Assembly: GCA_033085395.1 (NCBI GenBank)
Contig: JANQBS010000520.1
Location: 1 to 16,948 of the forward strand
Direction of reading: 5' to 3'
DNA length: 16,948 nucleotides
Source of the DNA: Xanthoparmelia taractica
Taxonomy: Eukaryota > Ascomycota > Lecanoromycetes > Lecanorales > Parmeliaceae
Positions 9,900 through 16,948 of this stretch are shown piece after piece. Numbering within the stretch: position 1 is the first letter of the stretch; every line of letters starts with the position of its first letter. The notes under the pieces were generated by a model. The model did no database searches, was not told where the DNA came from, and was given only the letters and a program-made list of their open reading frames with translations. The translations under genes were made by a program, and so were the position numbers.

Positions 9900-9997
9900 A
9901 TTAAAATTTAATAACGACTTGATTGAATTATCTAAAGAGTGGAGTGCTACTTCTAGTACATGCCAAGCATAACAGGGCTGAGATGCTGATTTCCAAC
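9900..9997 (+). repeat. 98-bp repeat, copy R3
   Basis: A gap-free copy of R1 and R2. It differs from R1 at about 11 positions, all transitions. It marks the switch from AT-rich to balanced sequence, as R1 does on the left side of the gene island. The stop codon that ends the conserved mini-frame in R1 and R2 is TGG here. Confidence 0.8.
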
Positions 9998-10122
9998 ATG
10001 GACCCTGCTTAAATCTAGTAGCTAGCGCAAGACACTCTCGCATCCTGCAGGCTGAAATTACGAAACTTATTGACGCCCCGTTCTCTTTGGAAAGGGTTGC
10101 ATTCAAAGAACTCGCCAAGCCG
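9982..10122 (+). pseudogene. Exon-like open frame ending at a consensus splice donor
   Basis: A frame without an ATG runs from 9982 and contains RILQAEITKLIDAPFSLERV, an amphipathic, codon-like segment. It reaches GTAAGT at 10123-10128, a strong donor, and a stop at 10141. It lies in a short patch of ordinary composition between AT-rich blocks. It may be the remains of a host gene whose other exons were destroyed. I recognise no family and chance is possible. Confidence 0.2.
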
Positions 10123-10276
10123 GTAAGTGGTACACCTTTATGAAATTAATTGATCTGTATGCCGCCGAACTATCCATAGAGTGTCCGAGGTAAGCACAGC
10201 AGATCGCCCGAGTGGAATTGGGGGTTTCACTACTCGCATGCATGACTGCTTTTATGCATGAGCTGCTGCTATGTGG

Positions 10277-10629
10277 TTGCAAGGCTCCCGTTGGTCCAAA
10301 CCGCCGGTTCAGAGGCCTGGACCAGTTCAAATTGAAGCTATGTAGATAATCGGTAGTTCGTCTAAAAGATTTGTCAGGCCTAGCGCTGCATGCGCATTAG
10401 CGCCGACTACTCATGGGTTCAGGGTCCATTGCGGGGTCTATGGCCTAAGGCCTTGGCAGGGCCTTGGCGGTCGTATGTCGTCTTCGCATGCCCCAGGGTT
10501 TTCGTGTTCCTTAGAAATTAGTTCTACCACGACTTAGTACCTAATACAGGAATCAACATCGTATCGACTATACGTCTCTTATATTGGTTAGGCCGCTCGC
10601 TAAGCGCCAGCGGACCAACCCCTTACAAG
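10277..10629. mobile_element. Possible hAT-like non-autonomous element (about 350 bp)
   Basis: The left end TTGCAAGG...TTGGTCC (10277-10297) is mirrored at the right by GGACCAA...CCTTACAA (10612-10628), an imperfect inverted pair. The interior is GC-balanced and has no transposase. A related end (CAAGGCTTCCAATGGTCCA on the minus strand) occurs at 12073-12091. Ends of this sort and repeated GGTCCA motifs are reminiscent of hAT elements, but no 8-bp target duplication is visible, so the class is tentative. Confidence 0.3.
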
Positions 10630-11218
10630 ATTAGACGATGTAAATTACTATTTTAAACATTAAACTACTACTCTATAGACTTTAAGATCTCTATAGCTCT
10701 ATTTATAATTAAATTACTTATAATAATCTAGAGATCTTTCTCTATAAAGATACTTAATATAAATTACGACTTTAAGTACTTTAATAAGCTTAATAACTTT
10801 ACTTTTAAAACTATTTCGCTATATCGATATTTCTAAAATCGTACTATTAATTTTAAAATTACGAACTTAACGAACTCTACGAAAATTACGCTTTTAGTAT
10901 AATTAATAAATCTAATAATTTTTTATACGATTTTCGTAGAATTCGTTAAGTTAGTAACTTTAACTTTATTATTAATACGATTTTAATATAGTTAATAAAT
11001 ATTACTTGCTATTAATACTAATCACGTAACTTAATTCTATATTTAAATCTATATAGTTTTTTTTATAATCGATAATAAGATTCGATAGCGATATATAGCG
11101 ATAATTCTTAACATTATCTTAAAATAGATCTCGAGATCGTAAGTTTTAAATTATATTCTCGCGAGGATAATACTCGAAGTAATGCGTAATAATCTTAATA
11201 TTATAGAGTGTTATTAGA
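10630..11218. other. AT-rich, RIP-like non-coding stretch
   Basis: A/T-dominated with almost no CpA or TpG and no gene. Its one clear structure is the long imperfect inverted repeat at 10832-10990, listed separately. Confidence 0.6.
10832..10990. repeat. Imperfect inverted repeat with arms of about 58 bp
   Basis: The left arm (10832-10890) and right arm (10928-10990) are roughly complementary. The best part is ACTTAACGAACTCTACGAAAAT against ATTTTCGTAGAATTCGTTAAGT, with only one mismatch. The outer parts share TAAAATCGTA and its complement with small shifts. The transcript could fold into a hairpin with a loop of about 37 bases. It may be a decayed fold-back element. Confidence 0.6.
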
Positions 11219-11365
11219 ACTATTACGAGCCTTACGAGAGCTTTACGTATAAATTTTAAAATTATCTCACTTGCTAAATCATGCTAATTATACTAATAAT
11301 AACTCTATTTACTAAATTTTTAAATAATTGCTAATTGGGCTAAATTTTATCGATATGGACGAATA
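11219..11365 (+). repeat. AT-rich dispersed repeat, paralogue of 252-379, interrupted by a MITE
   Basis: Direct match to 252-379, including GAGCTTTACGTATAAATTTT-like and AATTATACTAATA segments. It ends with GACGAATA at the left edge of the MITE at 11366. The sequence resuming after the MITE (AAAA at 11639) continues the match to GACAAATAAAAC in the first copy only briefly. Confidence 0.7.
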
Positions 11366-11636
11366 CGGGTCGGAAAGGTGTGGTATATTTGATGGTATGG
11401 GACTAGTTTTTCGAATATTATACCGAAAGGTATAGGATATTTTATACTCCCATTGGGTTTTTAATAAATATATTACGTAATATTTTTTTATATTCTAAAA
11501 ATACGTAAAAAGCTTAAGCGGACGCTTATATAATTATAAAATTCTATAAATAGATTAAAAAGAATAATTTTTTAAAAAAAGTTGAAAAAAAGTTGAAAAC
11601 GACTATGTTTAATAGATACCACACCTTTCCGACCCG
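11366..11636 (+). mobile_element. 271-bp MITE with 21-bp terminal inverted repeats, copy 1
   Basis: Perfect 21-bp inverted ends, CGGGTCGGAAAGGTGTGGTA plus T at left, flank an AT-rich interior with no coding capacity. TA occurs on both sides (11364-11365, 11637-11638), the target duplication of Tc1/mariner-type transposons. A second copy of the same length lies at 14971. The copies differ at six sites, all transitions. An internal palindrome AAGCGGACGCTT is present. It would need a transposase encoded elsewhere. Confidence 0.93.
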
Positions 11637-11638
11637 TA

Positions 11639-11990
11639 AAAATAATATATTATTACGAAATATCTAGTATATTAGACGAAACTCGACGCTCTTTTAATCT
11701 AGCGAATATAATTAGTATACGTTTCGTAATATATACTTAGTATTAAGTCTCTATTAATTTTCTCTTAGAGTTCTTTCAGAAATTCTTATAGTACTTAGCG
11801 TAACGCTAATATATAAATAGTAAATACGAGATATTAATTCTTAATAGCGAATAAATATCGATAATTATTTTAAATAGATTAGGGTTAGGGCTAAGTGTTC
11901 GAGTTAATTAAGTTATATTGTCCTAAAGAAATACCTTTTTTTTGACTATTAGGCGTAATGTATTACTCGATCTTAGACTATTAGAACTAT
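11639..11990. other. AT-rich non-coding stretch
   Basis: RIP-like A/T-dominated DNA after the MITE, containing the short telomere-like motif at 11879-11890 and no gene. Composition returns to balanced at about 11990. Confidence 0.6.
11879..11890 (+). repeat. Two-unit interstitial telomere-like repeat (TTAGGG)2
   Basis: TTAGGGTTAGGG is the fungal telomere unit repeated twice. It sits in sequence that otherwise has few G-runs. Two units are too few to show a former telomere; it may be a chance match or a trace of break repair. Confidence 0.5.
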
Positions 11991-11999
11991 TTGTCTAGA

Positions 12000-12110
12000 C
12001 CTTTGGTCCAACACGATGGACTGGTCCAAGACTGTCCGACAAAATCATTGAACCAGTCCAATGATCTAGGCCTGGACCATTGGAAGCCTTGTGTGGTTGC
12101 AAGGTAGCGT
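12000..12110. mobile_element. Possible hAT-like terminal fragment rich in GGTCCA motifs
   Basis: The segment holds repeated TGGTCCAA and TTGGACC-type motifs in both orientations (for example GGACTGGTCCAA near 12019 and TTGAACCAGTCC near 12048). At 12073-12091 it carries the complement of CAAGGCTTCCAATGGTCCA, resembling the left end at 10280-10298. The 13-mer TGTGGTTGCAAGG is also shared with 10272. Clustered inverted motifs are typical of transposon subterminal regions. No full element or target duplication is resolved. Confidence 0.3.
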
Positions 12111-12522
12111 CGTACCCGTGAAGCTGAGAGCCTTGGTGCACTAGCATAACGAAGTCAGTGCCACGATGACACTCACCGACCATACATAATTTATGAAAAA
12201 TGGGACAGGGCGCATTCTTTTGGGTCAGCTACGGTGAGAAGAGGGTGGTGTGCTGCTTGATCGCACGGCTCCGAAACCCTCGTGGACTGATTTGTGTCTG
12301 TAAGCAAATCCCCAGAAGGGGGGTTGGGGGGGGGGGGGGGAATGAAAGGTGTGGCGTGGCGATTCGGGTTGTTCCATATACAATGAATGCACATCAGCTG
12401 GCTCCTCCAGCCAACCTCTTCAGAACTCGTCCTGATTGCTATATGTCGGCTTCGTCCTTCGTGTTAGACTGCAATTGATCACGGTCTCAGTTCGTCGTGC
12501 ATACACCACGATTCATTCCAAA
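12111..12522 (+). promoter_or_regulatory. 5' flank of the P450 gene
   Basis: Balanced-composition DNA between transposon-like sequence and the P450 start. It includes a run of 15 G (12326-12340) and no convincing gene on either strand. A CATATACAATG stretch near 12375 could serve as a TATA-like element, but this is weak. Confidence 0.35.
12326..12340 (+). repeat. G15 homopolymer run
   Basis: Fifteen consecutive G follow GGGGGGTT in the P450 upstream region. Such a run can adopt unusual structure and its length is prone to replication slippage and sequencing error. Confidence 0.85.
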
Positions 12523-14429
12523 ATGGTCATCAACGCTTCCTTCATGTCCTCATTACTTGCTAGGCTACATCCGCTTATGACAAAAGTCCCTATCTTACCT
12601 CTTGTTGAATCGTGGATAGCACAGCTGTCGCTAGGAGCTACGATACTTTTAGTGCTATCTCTCTACCTCTTCCACATCTCACTATGGAAGACATTTGAGA
12701 CCCAACGATTGGATCCAAAGCATGATCGGGTTCCTCCTCTTGTACCCTATATGATCCCATTTATTGGCAGCGCTATCGGCTTTGTACTCAACCCTGCGAA
12801 GTGTCTTGCAAATGTATCGTCAGTAAAGGCAATTCTTCCAGAACATTTCATACATCAAAGTCAAACTGAACTACTTTGCAGGAAGTTAGTCGGACCACAA
12901 GCTGTTTGGGGCCTCAAAATACTCAATCATACATTGTACTTTTTGCATGGACCTGAGAATGTTGCGCCAATATGGAAATACAAGACAACGATCACAACAC
13001 CGAATGTCCAAACATTCTGTCTTGTTGGTCTGTTTGGAATGTCTCTGAAAGCTGTGGATATGTACACGAAAGACAACTCTGGGATCCTCCCCAAACCTGA
13101 GCCTGATAGCGAGGTGGCGACCCATAACCGAATCGACTATCTCACACATGCCGGCTTCCACAAACTCCTAATCGGAGATCGACTAGCAAACCTTTACAAA
13201 CGCTGGTCGACGGGCTTAATCCGCCGCCTAGCGTCCCTACGGATCGGAGACTCGTGGACAGATGTGGCCGACATTATGGATTTTTGGATGCCACCCTTAA
13301 CAGCATCACTAAATGAAGCCATGGCTGGACCCATCTTAGAGCGTGTCAACCCAAACTTCACGCGGGATTTTATTGAGTACCTCCCGTACGTCCATGATCT
13401 TATGAAAGGACTTCCAAGACTCTTGGTTCCAAGAGGATATGCTTTACGGGACAGCTTGATATCAGACGTTAAAAAGTGGCATGCAATCGCTAGAGCTGGG
13501 TTCGATGAATCCAGCATTGAGGCGGATGGAGACGCTGATCCTTGGTGGGGTTCAGAGGCCATGAGAGAGCGTCAAGGGATGTTACGAGCAGTGGACAACT
13601 GGGACCATGACTCCATCGCATCGTCTGATTTCGGACTTCTATGGGGGTAAGTCTGTAACCCAAGGAAATTTGCTGATGAGGCTGAGCTTCGTTGACGAGA
13701 AAATATAGTGCTGGTATCAATGTTCATACCGCAGGTATATGGACTATTGTTGAAACATTCCGAGACAAGACCCTGTTGTCAAGAGTCCGCGGAGAGCTTC
13801 GAGCTGCAAATTTTGAAGGCATTAAGAACAGTGATGGAGTAGAGAAGCTGTTAGAACTTCCCCTTCTCCAATCTGTGTACGCAGAAGTGCTTCGTCTTCG
13901 TGTTGAGGTGCAGTCTGTCTTCTATAGTGAGCGGGAAGATATTCAGATTAATGAATGGCGCTTTCCAAAGAAGAGCCTTCTCCTTGTGCCTACAGGCGCG
14001 GCACACCGGGACGAAACTTTTTGGAATACAAGAGATGGTGTACATCCGCTTAACGAGTTCTGGGCTGATCGCTTTCTGTTGCGAGAGAATGATCCACAAA
14101 GCGGCCCACGCAAGAGGACTGTCACCGAATACAGCCTTTCTGCACAGCAGAGCACAAAACGCACGACCAAGGACAGCGAACCCAAGTTCATCAGCTCGGG
14201 TCTATCGAACTCGTTCATGCCTTTCGGCGTGGGGGAGAGAACATGCCCCGGCCGATTCTTTGCTCGACGAGAGATCGTTGCCTTCTGTGCTCAGATCGTT
14301 CATCAATTCGACATCGAGATACTCAGCAAGGAAAAGAACTTTGATATCAGCTCTACTTTCTATGGCTTAGGGACACAGCGTCCTTTGCGGAAAATCCCAT
14401 TCAAGATTAGGCGAAGGGTGGAGGACTGA
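12523..14429 (+). CDS. Cytochrome P450 monooxygenase (fungal CYP7/CYP8-like group)
   Basis: A heme-thiolate oxygenase, probably anchored to the ER by an N-terminal helix (about residues 33-55, LSLGATILLVLSLYLF) with a reductase as partner. The likely model has three exons, 12523-12822, 12886-13646 and 13709-14429 (593 residues); leaving out the first, stop-free 63-bp intron gives 614. The 13647-13708 intron (GTAAGT...TAG) is clear. ExxR is EVLR just after LLQSVYA; NEFWADRF is the PERF-like segment; the heme loop FMPFGVGERTCPGRFFARRE fits FxxGxRxCxG. The I-helix segment WGAGINVHTAGIW lacks the usual AGxxT, as in CYP7/CYP8-type enzymes and fungal relatives with IDYLTHA, NPNF and DADGD-like motifs. 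The start at 12523 has context AAAATGG; an in-frame ATG at 12436 would add 29 residues ahead of the anchor. The substrate is unknown. It stands alone in its island. Confidence 0.92.
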
Positions 14430-14970
14430 CAAAGTTCAGCTGATCGCTCTCAAGTCTGAATTATGGAACTCTGGGGAGGTTTGCAAGTATCTAGCTAGAT
14501 TCTACTTGCGCTTATTTTTCTTCTAATCAATTATTCTACTCAATATTCCTTGCACTAACAATTATATATTCTAAAATATTTACGCTATCTACGTAGATTT
14601 TAGTCTAATAAAATAAACTCTAACTCTAGTAACTTTTTTTTATTTACTTTTTTTTCTTATAATTATAATAAATTTAAATATTTAAATTAAAAGTTAATTA
14701 TAATCTAAGATAATATTTATTTAAGTTATTAAGAGTAATATCTATAAATATAAAATTTATATCGAGACTTAAAGTACTTCTAAAAGTACTTAAAAATACG
14801 CTACGTAATAAAATAAGATACTTTTTAAAGACTCTAAAATAAATTAAAGTTTAAAGTAAAATTACCGAAGCTTTCGAGAGTTAATTTAAAATCTTAATTT
14901 ATTTTAAGATATCTTAGCGTAAGATAGCAAGCTCTTAATTATTCTAAAGCTAATAGTCGATCTCTATCTA
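14430..14970. other. 3' flank of the P450 gene grading into AT-rich DNA
   Basis: Ordinary sequence for about 90 bases, which should hold the P450 3' end, then A/T-dominated RIP-like DNA with T8-type runs. No gene or RNA is seen up to the MITE. Confidence 0.55.
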
Positions 14971-15241
14971 CGGGTCGGAAAGGTGTGGTATATTTGATGG
15001 TATGGGACTAGTTTTTCGAATATCATATCGAAAGGTATAGGATATTTTATACTCCCATTGGGTTTTTAATAAATATATTACGTAATATTTTTTTATATTC
15101 TAAAAATACGTAAAAAGCTTAAGCGAACGCTTATATAATTATAAAATTCTATAAATAGATTAAAAAGAATAATTTTTTAAAAAAAGTTAAAAAAAAGTTG
15201 AAAACGACTATGTTTAACAGATACCACACCTTTTCGACCCG
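14971..15241 (+). mobile_element. 271-bp MITE, copy 2
   Basis: Same length and orientation as the copy at 11366, with TA at 14969-14970 and 15242-15243. The right inverted end carries one C-to-T change (TTTTCGACCCG). The six differences from copy 1 are all transitions, three in a CpA/TpA context and three in CpC/TpC. Joining the flanks across one TA gives CTCTATCTATCTCTATC, a locally repetitive target. Confidence 0.93.
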
Positions 15242-15243
15242 TA

Positions 15244-16126
15244 TCTCTATCGATCTCGTTATTTTAAACTAAGATCGATACGTAATAAACTTAATATAGA
15301 TCTATAATAATTAGGATAATAATTAGGATAAATATAGTTAATATAGATAATTATTAAGTAAATAATAAATGTGTAATAAATATTAATTACTTAATTAAGT
15401 AGATATACGAATATTTTAAAAACTCTTTTTTAAAGTATTATTAATTTATATCGAACTTAATATACGAAGAATAGATATTAAATTTATAATAACAACTAGT
15501 TAAGAGACTAATACGAAGCGAGTATCTCGTAGTATTATTATAATTTTATAATATATCTATTTAGAAATAGTCGTAATATTAAAAATAATTATAAAATATT
15601 TAATTATATAAACGTAGAGCTAGTTTATAGTTATTTAAATAATTTAATAATTTATATATATTACTTATATTTAATTTAGATTAAGTCGTTTCTTAATAAA
15701 TAATAATAAAGTCTAAGTAACGTTATGGTTTTTAATTTAATATTTATAGAATTATAAATCTTTATATTATCGTAGTAATTAAATCTTATCTTATATTAGT
15801 ACTTAATAAATCTATTAAATTATAATATTATCACGATTTTAATATATATTCTTCGAATATTAAGTCGATATAGATTTAATATTACTTTGAAGAAGAGTTT
15901 TTAGAGTAGTCGTAGTATATTTAGTTAACTTTAGCGATTCTTTTAATAGATTTATCGCTATATCTTATATTTAAGTCGAGAAATTAAATTTAAAGATCGA
16001 AAAGCTATAGTATTATTCGATTTTATTCTCGATAATATAAAAAATCTTTTTTATAATTTTTTTATTTTAATATTAAACTTGAAATTTTAAAATTCTAAAT
16101 TATAATATAATATAAGCGTATAAATA
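15244..16126. other. AT-rich, RIP-like non-coding stretch
   Basis: Long A/T-dominated DNA where CpA and TpG are nearly absent while CpG, CpT and ApG persist. No open frame, RNA gene or sharp repeat edge is visible. Confidence 0.6.
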
Positions 16127-16375
16127 CGAGTTGGAAAGATCTAATACATTTAATGAAATATTTTATATTATATCGTATTATATTATATTATAAGAGAATA
16201 TTATAAAAAAATTATATTAGATTATTTATAAAGATATAAAATAAGAAATTATTAATATTATGAAATAATCTAAGAAATTTCTTGTATATATAGAGATATC
16301 TTATAATATAAATTATTTTTTATATTAGATAATATATAAGATAAGAAAATTTTAGATTAATATATAAGTTAGAGC
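16127..16375 (+). repeat. RIP-degraded transposon fragment (inverted copy of 1-249)
   Basis: A gap-free 249-bp match to the reverse complement of 1-249. It starts with TA (16125-16126) then CGAGTTGGAAAGATCTAATA, a decayed version of the same end. Where the copies differ, this one usually has A or T for G or C, so it was mutated more heavily. It may extend past 16375, but the partner is cut off by the window edge and no opposite inverted end is found before 16948. Confidence 0.75.
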
Positions 16376-16948
16376 GAAATTAGCTTAAGTAATTATTAAA
16401 CTCCGATACTTAATAAGTAATATTAAGATAAATTCCCTTCTAATATAATCTTATTAAGTAAATATAATTATTTTCTTAAATTGTAATTTATATAAGATCG
16501 TTAAGTCGATCTCTTTTCTAATTATTTATAAAACGATCTTAAATTATCTCTCTTATTCTTTTCGTAGATCTTTAATTTATAAAGATTAATTCTTTATTAC
16601 TTTACGTTCGCTTTTCTTCTCTTAATTAAAGAATAATTAATAAATAGAATTTTAATAAAAAAGAATTAATTTCTTATTTAAATTAATTTAAAGAGCACTT
16701 TATTATTATTACTAATATAATTAATATTAAAAATCTTCTTTATTTAATAATTTCAAATTTTTAATTAGTCTATCTAGCTTCAAGTAATATATTAAGATCT
16801 TCCTTTAAGTCTAATATATTTTATTCGTAACTATTCTATTAATATTTTATATAAGAAATTATTATTAAGATTCGAAAGATTAAAGGCGAATAGCTTTTTT
16901 AATTATTATATAGTCGCTTAGTCTATAAGAAATATCGCTTATAAGCTA
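16376..16948. other. AT-rich, RIP-like non-coding stretch
   Basis: A/T-dominated DNA that runs to the window end. It may be the interior of the element beginning at 16127. No gene or RNA is seen. Confidence 0.55.

Noticed and set aside
10103..10330. 75-codon minus-strand frame
   Set aside because: No coding-like pattern; it covers the hAT-like end and looks like chance.
11995..12183. 62-codon minus-strand frame
   Set aside because: It lies over the GGTCCA-rich transposon-like patch and its product consists of that repeat's translation.
12191..12478. Open frames on both strands across the G15 run
   Set aside because: Their length depends on the homopolymer, giving runs of Pro or Gly; no domain is seen and they lie in the P450 upstream region.
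12436..12522. Earlier in-frame ATG for the P450
   Set aside because: It would add 29 basic and mixed residues before the membrane anchor; the ATG at 12523 has better context and fits the family's N-terminus.

Overview
The window looks like a chromosome segment from a filamentous ascomycete (Pezizomycotina). The reasons are: introns of 48-65 bp with GTRNGT donors, three fungal gene families, and long AT-dominated stretches nearly free of CpA/TpG but still carrying CpG. That last pattern is what repeat-induced point mutation (RIP) leaves. An AT/GC-compartmentalised genome, as in several Dothideomycetes, would fit, but the class is an inference.

Layout: (1) 1-852 is AT-rich repeat wreckage. (2) 853-8700 is an island of ordinary composition with two genes on the minus strand: a seven-helix fungal rhodopsin-domain membrane protein (1210-2604, four exons) and a full-length PDR-type ABC transporter (4097-8441, three exons). 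Between them (2605-4096) lies sequence with a 112-bp tandem duplication and no gene I can name. (3) 8700-9899 is AT-rich. (4) 9900-10630 is a small relic patch of normal composition with a repeat end, an exon-like fragment and hAT-like inverted ends. (5) 10630-11990 is AT-rich and holds a 271-bp MITE. (6) 11990-14520 is a second island with one cytochrome P450 gene on the plus strand (12523-14429). (7) 14520-16948 is AT-rich, with a second copy of the MITE and a RIP-degraded element whose inverted partner forms the first 249 bases of the window.

Repeats explain most of the non-genic structure. Two 271-bp MITEs with 21-bp inverted ends and TA target duplications differ only by transitions. A 98-bp sequence occurs three times, with one copy inverted on the left edge of the ABC/rhodopsin island and two copies on its right. 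A 249-bp sequence is present inverted at both ends of the window. All these alignments are gap-free and the first two families differ only by transitions.

Functionally, a drug-efflux-type ABC pump, a P450 and a rhodopsin-domain membrane protein in repeat-rich surroundings resemble an accessory detoxification or secondary-metabolism neighbourhood. No core biosynthetic enzyme is visible, so a shared pathway is not shown.
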